Below are positions 16,990 to 24,995 of a DNA stretch of 64,000 nt, piece by piece. Every line of letters starts with the position of its first letter. The first letter of the stretch is position 1. The DNA comes from Nitrospinaceae bacterium (GTDB lineage: Bacteria; Nitrospinota; Nitrospinia; Nitrospinales; Nitrospinaceae). A model generated the notes under the pieces. That model made no database searches and was not told the DNA's origin. It saw only the letters and a program-made list of their open reading frames with translations. The DNA lies in the NCBI GenBank assembly GCA_028278405.1, contig JANQEK010000014.1, positions 1-64,000 on the forward strand. The letters are read 5' to 3'. Position numbers and translations under genes: made by a program.

Positions 16990-19020
16990 TTATGGAATCG
17001 GCAGGGAGACCGTAAAGCAGGTTCCCTTACTGCACTGGGTCTCTACTTTAATAAGACCCCCGTGAGACTGGACAATACTCTGGGATACCCAGAGTCCCAG
17101 ACCGGTTCCCTCTTCCTTGGATTTGGTGGTAAAAAAGGGCTCAAAAATGTCCTTCCGGGTTTCTTCGTCCATTCCAATTCCATTGTCCTCAACTATGAAA
17201 TATAAATGGGAGTTCTGATGGTAAGTGCTCAAACTGATTTTTCCGCCGGTTTCGGGAATGGCATCCATGGCATTTTGGAAGAGGTTCAGAGCTACCTGCT
17301 TGATCTGATCCGGGACGGCTGATACTTCTGGAAGGGTTTCACTGTACTGGATTTTAAGGCTGATATTTCTGTCCTCTAACTCCTTTTGGGTCAATAGTAC
17401 AATTTCCTCCAGAATCCGATTGATCTGTACCGGCTCTTTGCTTTCCCGGGTGGGACTGAAAAAATGATTGAGCCGTCGCGTCAATTTGGCGATGCGATCG
17501 GTTTCACTGATAGCCATATCAATAAAACGCTCATCCGCTTCTTCCAGCGGAACACACATTTTAGTGCGCTCCAGAACATTGCGGATGCCAAAAAGCGGGT
17601 TGTTGATCTCATGCGAAATGGAGGCGGAAAGTTTGCCGATGGAAGAAAGCTTTTCTGCGTGCAGCAATTGCTCTTGATAGATTTTCAGTTTTTCTTCGGC
17701 TTGTTTTCGCTCTGTGATGTCTTGAACGATTCCCCTTAGTTTCTGCGGTTTTTTCTGTTCGTTGTAAAAAGTTTTGCACTCCTGATGAACGGTTCGAATG
17801 GTTCCATCGGGCAGCACGATTCGATGATCGATGCTGTAGTTTTTTTTGTTTTTCATGATTTCTTTGTTGGTGCTGTCGACGAATTTGCGGTCTTCCGGAT
17901 GAACAGTATTCATAAATCCCTGGTAGGATGGGTTGAATTCATTTGAGGGAAGACCGAAAATCCGATACACCTCCTCGGACCACCATAGTTTGTCCATTTC
18001 AATATCGTAGACCCAGTTCCCCATCTTCCCGATTTTCTGTGCAATGGAAAGTTCGCGTTCGCTGTGCCTTAAGGCTTCTTCAACTTTTTTGCGCTCCGTA
18101 ATGTCCTGAACGATTCCACGGGCTTTTAGTGGATTGTCCAGGTCATCAAGGAAAACTTTCGATTCTTCATAAATTATTCTCTCTGTATCGTTGGGCAACG
18201 GAATCCGGTATTCGACCTGATGCCCTTTGCCGGTGCGAAAGGATTCCCGATGGGATGTGTCCACCCTCTGTCGGTCATCCGGGTGGATTAATTTTAAAAA
18301 TGTCTTATAAGTTCCTTGAAAGGCTTGCGGACTGGTTTCGAAGATCCTGTGGGTTTCCTTGGACAATCTGATCTCCTGGGTGCTCATGTTGTAAACCCAG
18401 CTTCCCAAACGCGCTATTTTTTGGGCCAGCGCCATATCCCACTCGCTTTGAATGAGCTCCTTTTCGACCAGCTTCTGTTGGGTGATATCTCTTCCGGACA
18501 GTAAAATCCTCTGGATTAAATCCTCCGAATCTTTTAACGCGAGGCATTCCCATTCAATGAGGTGTTCTTCCCCTTTTTTGTTAATGATGGGTATTACGAT
18601 GTAACCGATGGAGCTTTCCTCTCCGGAATACAATTTTCGCAGCGACTTTAATGCGCTCATTTGCATGGAAGGGGTGACAAAGCGATCAAGCCAATTTTCG
18701 CCGATTATCTTTTTTTGAGGATATCCCAGGGCTTTACAGCCGGATTTATTGATGGCTTGGATTTCATGATCCTTCCCCAGGCTGATAACGATATCGTTGG
18801 ACAGATGAATAATAGTCTCTATGTTAGCGTCTGAGAAATCCCGGCTGACTACTTTCAAGGGTGAGATGATCTGTGACGAAGCTCCGGATTTAGAGTCCTT
18901 TTTTTTTGTTGTTTTTAAGGACTGGCGCTTGGACGAAGGAGGAGTGCCATTACCACGTTTGGAGGGTTTTTGTTTTTTGGTAGCGGACTTTTTCATAGAG
19001 GCGAATGTAGGATTTGCCAA
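16990..19020 (-). CDS. soluble multi-PAS sensor histidine kinase
   Basis: Encodes 676 residues. After a basic, low-complexity N-terminus (about 1-50) come three PAS domains, each ending with a PAC motif (LLSGRDITQQ, ARGIVQDITERKK, LRGIVQDITERKQ). PAS 2 and PAS 3 are close copies of each other (LAQKIARLGSWVYNMS and IAQKIGKMGNWVYDIE). The HisKA box LSASISHEINNPLFGIRN has its phospho-His, and the HATPase has QNAMDAIPETGG, DNGIGMDEE and GTGLGLWVSQSI. No membrane span is seen, so the signal is cytoplasmic. No cognate regulator is adjacent; the NtrC-type regulator at 14443 is the nearest candidate. Confidence 0.93.
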   Translation of the reverse strand: MANPTFASMKKSATKKQKPSKRGNGTPPSSKRQSLKTTKKKDSKSGASSQIISPLKVVSRDFSDANIETIIHLSNDIVISLGKDHEIQAINKSGCKALGYPQKKIIGENWLDRFVTPSMQMSALKSLRKLYSGEESSIGYIVIPIINKKGEEHLIEWECLALKDSEDLIQRILLSGRDITQQKLVEKELIQSEWDMALAQKIARLGSWVYNMSTQEIRLSKETHRIFETSPQAFQGTYKTFLKLIHPDDRQRVDTSHRESFRTGKGHQVEYRIPLPNDTERIIYEESKVFLDDLDNPLKARGIVQDITERKKVEEALRHSERELSIAQKIGKMGNWVYDIEMDKLWWSEEVYRIFGLPSNEFNPSYQGFMNTVHPEDRKFVDSTNKEIMKNKKNYSIDHRIVLPDGTIRTVHQECKTFYNEQKKPQKLRGIVQDITERKQAEEKLKIYQEQLLHAEKLSSIGKLSASISHEINNPLFGIRNVLERTKMCVPLEEADERFIDMAISETDRIAKLTRRLNHFFSPTRESKEPVQINRILEEIVLLTQKELEDRNISLKIQYSETLPEVSAVPDQIKQVALNLFQNAMDAIPETGGKISLSTYHQNSHLYFIVEDNGIGMDEETRKDIFEPFFTTKSKEEGTGLGLWVSQSIVQSHGGLIKVETQCSKGTCFTVSLPIP

Positions 19021-19164
19021 AATGTAAAAAGGCTGGAACGTATCATGGAGTCACGCACAACCGCCTGATTTTAGTCACTTTGGGGTTTCTATTATTATGC
19101 CTCTGTTATCTCCATCCGACAATAATTATTAGTGAAAAGAGTCCGTATCTCCCCGTTTTCTTAG

Positions 19165-19315
19165 CTAAAAACTGAATCCCAGGACGGCAATAAATGTAAT
19201 ACCGAAGGTGCGCACGAGGGTCGATCCAGTGGCAAATCGTAGACAAAGGAAATACCCAACCCGCCCAACTGACAACAACACCAAGAAGAGTTCTTACTTT
19301 CGGGTATAGGGTTCC
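19165..19315 (-). pseudogene. remnant of an ABC-3 family metal (zinc/manganese) permease
   Basis: Three successive minus-strand frames join into one recognisable permease C-terminus: LLGVVVSWAG in one frame, GLGISFVYDLP in the next, and TGSTLVRTFGITFIAVLGFSF plus a TAG stop (19165-19167) in the third. Together they match the last spans of ZnuB/TroC-type permeases, where a LSYxxDLPTGxTIV segment is usual. So at least two frameshifts are present and about 200 N-terminal residues are missing. It lies directly downstream of the ZnuD-like receptor gene, where a zinc permease gene would be expected. No other gene is seen between 19021 and 19425. Confidence 0.6.
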
Positions 19316-19372
19316 GGCAAGTTGGCCAGACCCGTACACTCAAAAAACTGATCTCGGGTTGCCCAAAAGAAT

Positions 19373-19414
19373 GACCTGCTCCCCAAAAGCTGGTCCAGTT
19401 GTTGGGGGCAGGTC
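19373..19414 (-). terminator. large hairpin after the TonB-dependent receptor gene
   Basis: GACCTGC (19373-19379) pairs with GCAGGTC (19408-19414), extended by a CCCC/GGGG stem after a bulge. On the minus strand the hairpin is followed by ATTCTTTT, a weak T-run. It probably ends the receptor transcript, 12 bases past the stop. Confidence 0.5.
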
Positions 19415-19425
19415 AACTTAATGAG

Positions 19426-21471
19426 TTAATAATTGATTCGAACTCCGACTTCTGCCCCAATTCCGGGTTCCGGGGCAAAATTCCTCAAAAAAGAAGCTGA
19501 ATTACGGATATCTTCATCCAGCAAGTTGTTTCCTTTTGCATAAACCAGCAAATTTGCTCCCTTAAAATCCTTTACTTGATACTGCGTGGTGATGTTGAGA
19601 AGGAAATATCCAGGAGTATCGGCCTCGTTCAGACCTGGATGATTCTGGCGTTCAGCTCGGGTCAAACGGACATTAGAGTTCCAGTTTCCAAGAGCATGGT
19701 CAACTTGAAAACCCCAGCGTAATGGAGGGATTTGAGGAACATCAACATCATTTGTCAACTCGGCACGCGTGAAATCGCTGAACAAAGTTAAATCGAAATC
19801 ACCCTGTCTGTTTTTTAACAAATGAAAAATAATCTTTGATTCATAACCATACAACCGGGCATTTGCCTGTTGATTAACAGCCTCGGGATCTCCCATGACC
19901 AAAGCTCCCGTACGTTGAAGGAAGATATAGTCCTGCACCCAGTTATAAAACAGGTCCACTTGCACGTTGACCCATTTTGAAATGAGTTTGTAGCCCAAAT
20001 CGATATTATTGGATTTTTCCTTGCGTAAATTAGGGTTACCCCTTTCAAAAACACGTGTGGCCTCATGAAATCCTTCGAAAAACAACTCTTGCACTTGAGG
20101 AGCCCTTTCCGAATGCGTGAAGGCCAGGGTCACGATATTATTGTCATTAATATTCCATAATTCTGAAACCGAGGCGCTAACGGGAATGTAGCTTTTATAA
20201 GGAACCGTTGCGTCGTCTATTGGGTCTACCGTGGCATGTTCTATTCGTAATCCAAATTCAGTAACTGTGTTACCAATAGCAAACTCTTCCTGGGCAAAAA
20301 AACTGAAGTTATTGCTCCGAGTAACTGGGACAAGAAATTCATTATCCTCAATTTCGAGAGCAGAAAATCTACTTGAAATCATTTGAATACCGAAAACACC
20401 ATTCAAACCTGCAAAAGGCTTGTGCGGTGCTTCAACTCGGCCTTCAAATGTATCATTGCGGAACAACGCTTCTTCCCCTTCAGTGTGCTGATAATCGGTG
20501 TAGCTGAGACGAGTCCGAATGGCTTCAAGAAAGCTAATGGGATTGTTCCATTCACTTTTAAAATCATATTTAGACTGCTTCAAGAGGATACGAATCGTTT
20601 CGCCGCCAGCTTCACCCTCCGGAGGGACTCCATATATATTTTCCAGAGTATTTGCCGAAAAGCCCACAAAACCACTGTCTCCAAAGAAGGAAAGACCCGC
20701 TGTACCCCCTTTTGCCCTGGAACTACTGTTATTTAAGGTGCCATCTGGATTTTCATCCACAACTAGACCGGGATCGCTGACCTGAGCTCTGGGGACATCA
20801 ATCGCTAACCCTCCAATATCAATATCATCATTATCCCGATAAAACCCATCAAAATGGTAAGCAAAATTCCCGCTTCCACCTTCCAATTTGAACGCTGAAG
20901 AAGATTCATCCAAAGCCGAATCGTATTTTTGCTGAAATGTGATACCAAATACTTTATCCGGAACTTGTGTGGGAATTCGATTGTCGATCACGTTAACCAC
21001 CCCACCAATTGCCCCGCTACCGTAAAGCAAAGTTGCCGGTCCACGAAGAATTTCAACCCGATCCGCAAGCAGAGGCACTGACCCAGAAGCATGGTCGGGA
21101 CTGGCTTGAGAGGCATCATTGACTCCCAATCCATTGGTTAAAACTCGAACCCGTGGACCGCTCTGCCCTCGGATCACTGGCAGGCCCACCCCAGGACCGA
21201 ATGATTGTCCATGAACGCCCGGTTCCTGCTTTAAAGTTTCGCCGATAGTGCCGCGTGACTTTAAGATCAATTCTTCATCATGCAGAACGGTAACCGGTTT
21301 TGCGGAGCTGGAAACACTTTTTTGCATAGGGGTGGATACAACTACTTCTTTAAGATGGATTGGATAATGCTCCTTAGGACCTACGGATTCATTTGGCTTA
21401 TCCTCGGCAAAAACCCCGGTTGCTCCCACTGAGAAAAGACAACACAGGGCAATAACTCTTACTATAGACAT
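19426..21471 (-). CDS. TonB-dependent outer-membrane receptor, ZnuD-like
   Basis: Encodes 681 residues. A signal peptide ends near AEDKP. A TonB-box-like segment (KEVVVSTP) and the plug follow, with LKQEPGVHGQSFGPGVGLPVIRGQSGPRVRVL, NDASQASPDHASGSVPLLADRVEILRGPATLLYGSGAIGGVVNVID. The SPDHA element is typical of the ZnuD zinc (and heme) receptors. A 22-strand-type barrel ends in the aromatic-containing VGVRINY. Substrate zinc is supported by the adjoining ABC-3 permease remnant and by the small metal-locus-like protein upstream, but is not proven. The gene looks intact even though its transporter partner is decayed. Confidence 0.9.
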   Translation of the reverse strand: MSIVRVIALCCLFSVGATGVFAEDKPNESVGPKEHYPIHLKEVVVSTPMQKSVSSSAKPVTVLHDEELILKSRGTIGETLKQEPGVHGQSFGPGVGLPVIRGQSGPRVRVLTNGLGVNDASQASPDHASGSVPLLADRVEILRGPATLLYGSGAIGGVVNVIDNRIPTQVPDKVFGITFQQKYDSALDESSSAFKLEGGSGNFAYHFDGFYRDNDDIDIGGLAIDVPRAQVSDPGLVVDENPDGTLNNSSSRAKGGTAGLSFFGDSGFVGFSANTLENIYGVPPEGEAGGETIRILLKQSKYDFKSEWNNPISFLEAIRTRLSYTDYQHTEGEEALFRNDTFEGRVEAPHKPFAGLNGVFGIQMISSRFSALEIEDNEFLVPVTRSNNFSFFAQEEFAIGNTVTEFGLRIEHATVDPIDDATVPYKSYIPVSASVSELWNINDNNIVTLAFTHSERAPQVQELFFEGFHEATRVFERGNPNLRKEKSNNIDLGYKLISKWVNVQVDLFYNWVQDYIFLQRTGALVMGDPEAVNQQANARLYGYESKIIFHLLKNRQGDFDLTLFSDFTRAELTNDVDVPQIPPLRWGFQVDHALGNWNSNVRLTRAERQNHPGLNEADTPGYFLLNITTQYQVKDFKGANLLVYAKGNNLLDEDIRNSASFLRNFAPEPGIGAEVGVRINY

Positions 21472-21623
21472 TGAGTTTCTCCTGAATTTGGACTATGACC
21501 TCATCTGCCTGAAGAGATCGTACGTCTACCGCAATTTCGACTGGCTTTTGCAGACGGAATAATCCCTGACAGATTTTCCAAAAAGGTCAGTTGTTTAATG
21601 TTTATGGTTTATGAAAATTCAAT

Positions 21624-21920
21624 TCAGGAAAAGGCAGGCGGGCTGAGCCCGAAGTAGGAATATTTGAAGCTTTTGAAATGAAGTGTAGCAACTTCCGCTT
21701 TGTTTGAAAGAGTGACCGGAACAAAATCGAGAGAAGGAAGCTCCGAGTCCACATCGACACTGATCTGGGTCCATTGACAAGGGGCGCAATCTTCATCGGT
21801 CGAATGAAGGTCGAACTCATGATTATGCAGAAAAATAGAAAACCCGGCCATTATGCTAAAGCTGATCAATACCAGACCAACAAGAGACAGGCGGTGTTTT
21901 TTATTTTTGAGCAAATTCAT
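21624..21920 (-). CDS. small secreted/anchored protein of a metal-uptake locus
   Basis: Encodes 98 residues with one N-terminal hydrophobic span (about 11-31). Just after it comes HNHEFDLHSTDEDCAPCQW, a His/Asp/Cys cluster with a CxxC pair that could bind a metal ion. Similar short His- and CxxC-bearing proteins (DUF2946-like in style) often sit beside metal transporters and TonB receptors. It is 152 bases upstream of the ZnuD-like receptor on the same strand, so it is likely cotranscribed. Family membership is not certain; metal binding is inferred from residues alone. Confidence 0.65.
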   Translation of the reverse strand: MNLLKNKKHRLSLVGLVLISFSIMAGFSIFLHNHEFDLHSTDEDCAPCQWTQISVDVDSELPSLDFVPVTLSNKAEVATLHFKSFKYSYFGLSPPAFS

Positions 21921-22060
21921 ACCGTATTTATGGGAAACAGGTCGAGTAGCGGCCCGGGAAATAACGAACCTTTGTTAATGACAGCGTTAGATGTTACGAA
22001 ATTATATTGGATTCATCAATAGAAAGATTATTTGAGAAAAATAGGAAAGATAGGATAGGG

Positions 22061-22080
22061 CCTCCCCCTAATGGGGGAGG
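22061..22080. other. perfect GC-rich hairpin, no T-run
   Basis: CCTCCCCC (22061-22068) and GGGGGAGG (22073-22080) form an 8-bp stem with a TAAT loop. It lies about 70 bases past the stop of the minus-strand gene ending at 22150. No T-run follows on either strand, so it is a weak terminator candidate for that gene at best. Confidence 0.4.
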
Positions 22081-22149
22081 AGGGTTGCCGGTTTAACTCA
22101 GGGGAGGGAGAAGAACTGTCCTTGGCAAAGGCTACAGAGGAGAGGTAGT

Positions 22150-22350
22150 CTAATCTTCAGAAAAGTTGATATCGTCCAATTCCCATCCCAGTTGCTCCCG
22201 ATCCTTTTTTGAGAGGCCTTGGGCATTGATTTGAATATTTTTACGGGCCGGATCAAAAACCTGATTCCAGTAAGCCCGGCTCAGGGTTTTTGAGGTGATT
22301 TCTTTCTTTAGCTTGCCCCTTTTATTGAATATGCGTACTGGGTAAAACAT
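22150..22350 (-). CDS. small conserved-looking protein, unknown function
   Basis: Encodes 66 residues, basic in the first half and acidic at the C-terminus (LGWELDDINFSED). No signal peptide, membrane span or known motif is seen. The ATG at 22348-22350 is chosen because GGAGGGC lies just upstream; the open frame continues to 22422 but has no ribosome binding site there. The sequence is not low-complexity and has normal codon use, so it is likely a real gene. Its function cannot be assigned. Confidence 0.55.
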   Translation of the reverse strand: MFYPVRIFNKRGKLKKEITSKTLSRAYWNQVFDPARKNIQINAQGLSKKDREQLGWELDDINFSED

Positions 22351-22635
22351 GGTGCCCTCCCTTCTGGGAATGGGGAAATCCTGGTTCATGGTTATCAATT
22401 GGGCTGCCTGAACATGAAACAATGATGAGGATGTCAGGATTTCCAGCCTGAATTGGAAACAGTATAAAAGGGAAGAATTAAGGGAAAATTAAATGGAAAT
22501 TAAAAAATTTTAATCATTTGGGGCTAATTTTTTGGGACTAGTATCAAAAATTGTCTTAATTCCGGGGAGAAGGAGCTTTTTTTGAAAACCCGTCAGGCGT
22601 TTTTGAATCTAATTTGTTTAGAATAGGGGAACTTC

Positions 22636-22836
22636 GTGGACCGCATAATTAACAGGAACCAGCTAAATAACTTATTCTACAGGGATATCTTGGCTCAACC
22701 CTTGAACTTGAAAGAATCCCTCAAGATTCGGGATGGTTTGGAGGAGACCCATACCTCCCTGGCCCGGTGGCCTCAGTTAGAGCTCGCTCCGCTGACCACC
22801 TCCGACCTAAGCCGTTTCTGGATGAGCAACAACTAA
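22636..22836 (+). CDS. possible small protein, unknown function
   Basis: A 66-residue frame with a GTG start at 22636, preceded by AGGGGAA at acceptable spacing. The product is mixed polar/hydrophobic, without signal or membrane segments, and contains NNLFYRDILAQPLNLKESLKIRDGLEETHTSLARWPQL split into ordinary helical-looking stretches. No family is recognised. It is the last frame before the transposon inserted at 22952. The call is tentative. Confidence 0.35.
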   Translation: MDRIINRNQLNNLFYRDILAQPLNLKESLKIRDGLEETHTSLARWPQLELAPLTTSDLSRFWMSNN

Positions 22837-22943
22837 TCCCCACCTGCCTGAACCCACCCTGTTTTTTTGGGCAACTCGTTAAAATAAATGTTTTTGGATC
22901 AATTTATTGTTTAGCTTTTATTTTCGCTTTTTATTCGCTATAC

Positions 22944-22951
22944 TGTACTTT
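22944..22951. repeat. left target-site duplication of the IS1595-type element
   Basis: TGTACTTT directly precedes the left inverted repeat and is repeated exactly at 24783-24790. Eight bases is the usual duplication for IS1595-family elements. Confidence 0.9.
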
Positions 22952-22965
22952 CGCGTTTATCCCCT
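22952..22965 (+). repeat. left terminal inverted repeat of the IS1595-type element
   Basis: CGCGTTTATCCCCT is the exact reverse complement of 24769-24782. Similarity continues imperfectly inward (TATGTA at 22971-22976 and GTGTATA at 22985-22991). Confidence 0.92.
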
Positions 22966-23028
22966 AGGAGTATGTATCATGGTAGTGTATAATTTAGCCC
23001 ATTCCGAGCTAGTCTGGAGGGGTGGATT

Positions 23029-23712
23029 ATGGAACTTGGCGACCTTTGGAAATGGATCGAAAAAATATGGCCGGAGTTGCCTATGATCCGGCAAGTCTGG
23101 AAAACCATGTTAACTCTTATTTTCTTGGTTGTGGTTGTTTTATGGTGGATTTTCGAGTACAGGTTTTCAGATAGCGTGAATTCACTTATTGAACAAAAAG
23201 AATCAGTCAAAGAGCAAATGAGTGTTGTTGAAAAAACTAACGATTTTTTACAAGCTCAGCTTGACTCTTACCAGAATAAATTTCCTAATCAGACACCAGA
23301 AGAAATTTTAAAACAAGTAGAAGGTCTTCGTGAAAAATTAACAAAATTTGAGCCACGCCAAATAACCGAAACAGAAAAGGCTCGAATAATCCCCATATTA
23401 GACCTTAAAGGTAAGCCAACTCCTAAAATAGAGATATTTTGTAATAATGATGTGGAGAGCAATAACTACTGTAAACAATGGGTAAAAATTTTAATTGAGT
23501 CAGGTTGGACTGGGGTTGATAAAGAAGTAATTCGGTCGGCTGTAAGTTTCCCGCCATTTAAAGGGGTTATTATCGGTGTTAAAAATAAGAATATAGTTGG
23601 TGCAGGAAATCTTCAAAAAGCCTTTAAAAGTCTTGGTATAAATGCTCAAGGCGTAATTAAGCCAGCGTTAAAAGAAAATACAATAATGTTGGACATAGGA
23701 GAAAAGGGGTAA
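23029..23712 (+). CDS. transposon passenger: membrane-anchored coiled-coil protein, unknown
   Basis: Encodes 227 residues. A short N-terminus leads to one hydrophobic span (about 28-44, LTLIFLVVVVLWWIFEY), then a predicted coiled coil (about 52-105, EQKESVKEQMSVVEKT) and a C-terminal globular domain (about 115-227) with two Cys (FCNNDVESNNYC) and ending GVIIGVKNKN...FKSLGINAQGV...NTIMLDIGE. Codon use is AT-rich compared with chromosomal neighbours. The ATG follows GGAGGGG. It lies inside the IS1595-type element, upstream of the convergent transposase gene, so it moves with it. No family is recognised; it may be a sensor or signal-transducing envelope protein. Confidence 0.75.
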   Translation: MELGDLWKWIEKIWPELPMIRQVWKTMLTLIFLVVVVLWWIFEYRFSDSVNSLIEQKESVKEQMSVVEKTNDFLQAQLDSYQNKFPNQTPEEILKQVEGLREKLTKFEPRQITETEKARIIPILDLKGKPTPKIEIFCNNDVESNNYCKQWVKILIESGWTGVDKEVIRSAVSFPPFKGVIIGVKNKNIVGAGNLQKAFKSLGINAQGVIKPALKENTIMLDIGEKG

Positions 23713-23716
23713 ATGA

Positions 23717-23893
23717 ATGTCGCGCGGGAAACACCTAAGCCTCGAAGAGGCCCGTAAGAAAGACCAACTCAAACAGTTTGCGAAAGAGCGTCCATCCAAG
23801 GGTGACGAAAAGCTCTTTGATGAAACGTTGAAGCGTATGGCGATCAAACCTAAAAAGCCAAAATCAGGCGGTCGAACATCAAAGAAGGATTAG
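23717..23893 (+). CDS. small basic protein inside the IS1595-type element
   Basis: A 58-residue frame, MSRGKHLSLEEARKKDQLKQ at the start and a Lys-rich end (KPKKPKSGGRTSKKD). It starts 4 bases after the stop of the passenger gene, so the two are probably cotranscribed. Its last 44 bases overlap the 3' end of the transposase gene on the opposite strand. The composition is consistent with a nucleic-acid-binding or unstructured helper protein. No family is recognised. Confidence 0.55.
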   Translation: MSRGKHLSLEEARKKDQLKQFAKERPSKGDEKLFDETLKRMAIKPKKPKSGGRTSKKD

Positions 23894-24707
23894 AACGCAT
23901 GTTGTATCGATACTCAAACTCACCCAAATATTTCGGCAGGTGTTTCTTGGAGACATGGACATGAGTCCCGCGAATACTCCGCTTGATCTGGCTCCAGAAT
24001 CCCTCAATGCTGTTGGTATGGTGGATGCCGTTAACGTATTCCTTCACGCCATGCTTTACCGTGCCATGCTGATACCCGTTATGCTTAAGATCTTTGTAGG
24101 ATTTCCATTCATCCGAGCTAATCATCGTTCCCTTTTCAATCTTTTCGTCAATGATGGTTCCGAGGGTGCGCTCCGTCAGGTCAGGGACAACGCGGGTCAT
24201 GACATTGCCTTTGCGTTCCACCATTCCAAAAATCTTGGACTTGTTAGAGAACCGTCCCTCTTTTTCAGGTCGGTGTCCGCCAACATAGGTTTCATCAATT
24301 TCAACGTGGCCCGAAAGGTTGTCGTCACCGTCCACCTGGCCCATGTATTTACGAATCTCATGCGCCATGCGCCAAGCACACTTGTATGTTACGCCCAGCT
24401 GCCTTTGAAGCTCTTTAGCCGCGACCCCATGTCGGGAAGTCGTGAACAGGTAGATCGCGTAGAACCACTTTTGAAGCGGGGTGCGGGACCGGTGAAACGG
24501 AGTCCCCGCCATTGGGTGGATATGGTGTCCACACCAAGCACACTGATAGGCAGGCATTTTCTTGATACGGGAAAACTTGCCGTATTTTTCACACTTAGGG
24601 CATTCAAATTCAAGCCCGTAACGTATTGACATTAAATGACTTATACAGGAATCATCATCGGGAAAGCGTTTAAAGAAGTCACTGACTGTAAACCCTTTGT
24701 TTTTCAT
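23850..24707 (-). CDS. IS1595-family (ISXO2-like) DDE transposase
   Basis: Encodes 285 residues. An N-terminal zinc ribbon (CPKC...CAWCGHH, about 36-60) is followed by TPLQKWFYAIYLFTTSRHGVAAKELQRQLGVTYKCAWRMAHEIR, typical of the family, and by the DDE catalytic domain: Asp in HVEIDETYVGG, Asp in ISSDEWKSY, and the last acidic residue in the NSIEGFWSQIKRSIRGTH segment (N/E variant of this family). It is full length with no frameshift, so the element may still be active. It starts ATG at 24707, inside the right end of the element. Confidence 0.95.
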   Translation of the reverse strand: MKNKGFTVSDFFKRFPDDDSCISHLMSIRYGLEFECPKCEKYGKFSRIKKMPAYQCAWCGHHIHPMAGTPFHRSRTPLQKWFYAIYLFTTSRHGVAAKELQRQLGVTYKCAWRMAHEIRKYMGQVDGDDNLSGHVEIDETYVGGHRPEKEGRFSNKSKIFGMVERKGNVMTRVVPDLTERTLGTIIDEKIEKGTMISSDEWKSYKDLKHNGYQHGTVKHGVKEYVNGIHHTNSIEGFWSQIKRSIRGTHVHVSKKHLPKYLGEFEYRYNMRSNPSLMFDRLILAF

Positions 24708-24768
24708 GGCTTAGGCTCCTTTCGAGTACCAGTTGCCACTAATATACACCCTGGGCCTACATATGTCA

Positions 24769-24782
24769 AGGGGATAAACGCG
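24769..24782 (-). repeat. right terminal inverted repeat of the IS1595-type element
   Basis: AGGGGATAAACGCG is the exact reverse complement of the left repeat at 22952-22965. Confidence 0.92.
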
Positions 24783-24790
24783 TGTACTTT
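24783..24790. repeat. right target-site duplication of the IS1595-type element
   Basis: TGTACTTT directly follows the right inverted repeat and equals 22944-22951. Confidence 0.9.
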
Positions 24791-24805
24791 TTTCAGGAGG
24801 AGTCA

Positions 24806-24985
24806 ATGGTCACACATCCGGTGAATAATATTGAAGAAGAAATTCATCCTGAGATGGAGCTTCTGAACCAAACTTGCTTGGATTTGGCAGCTCAGATTAA
24901 GGAGCTCAAAAAGGAGAATGCTTGGTTAAAAAAATTGATTCAGGAGAAACAAAGGAGAGGGGCGGAGATGTCAGACAATACCTGA
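24806..24985 (+). CDS. small coiled-coil protein, unknown function
   Basis: Encodes 59 residues, mostly one amphipathic helix (EMELLNQTCLDLAAQIKELKKENAWLKKLIQEKQ) with heptad spacing, in the style of SlyX or ZapB-type small proteins but without a clear match. The ATG at 24806 has AGGAGGAG at ideal spacing; an in-frame GTG at 24782 would lie in the transposon end and is rejected. The transposon lies only 15 bases before this ribosome binding site, so the native promoter has probably been displaced. It is convergent with the large kinase gene ending at 24996. Confidence 0.65.
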   Translation: MVTHPVNNIEEEIHPEMELLNQTCLDLAAQIKELKKENAWLKKLIQEKQRRGAEMSDNT

Positions 24986-24995
24986 CAGGTTGGTT

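Larger units (their letters stand above)
22952..24782. mobile_element. complete IS1595-family (ISXO2-like) element with passenger genes
   Basis: The 1831-bp element is bounded by perfect 14-bp terminal inverted repeats, CGCGTTTATCCCCT at 22952-22965 and its complement at 24769-24782. Further in, both ends share TATGTA and GTGTATA at matching distances. An 8-bp direct repeat flanks it. Inside are a membrane protein gene (23029), a 58-codon gene (23717) and a DDE transposase (23850-24707, minus). IS1595 elements are known sometimes to carry passenger genes. The interior, above all the first passenger gene, is more AT-rich than the surroundings. Intact ends and duplication suggest recent insertion. 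Confidence 0.92.

Noticed and set aside
21941-22020. Possible Zur-type operator upstream of the zinc-like locus
   Set aside because: Several GTTA/TAAC elements are present, but no convincing palindrome matching a Zur box could be made.
22590-22606. CCGTCAGGCGTTTT, the same as the right arm of the terminator at 15923-15949
   Set aside because: The matching left arm is missing, so no hairpin forms. It is probably a chance match or a worn-out fragment.
23940-24629. 229-codon plus-strand frame opposite the transposase
   Set aside because: It is the antisense shadow of a full-length, well-recognised transposase.
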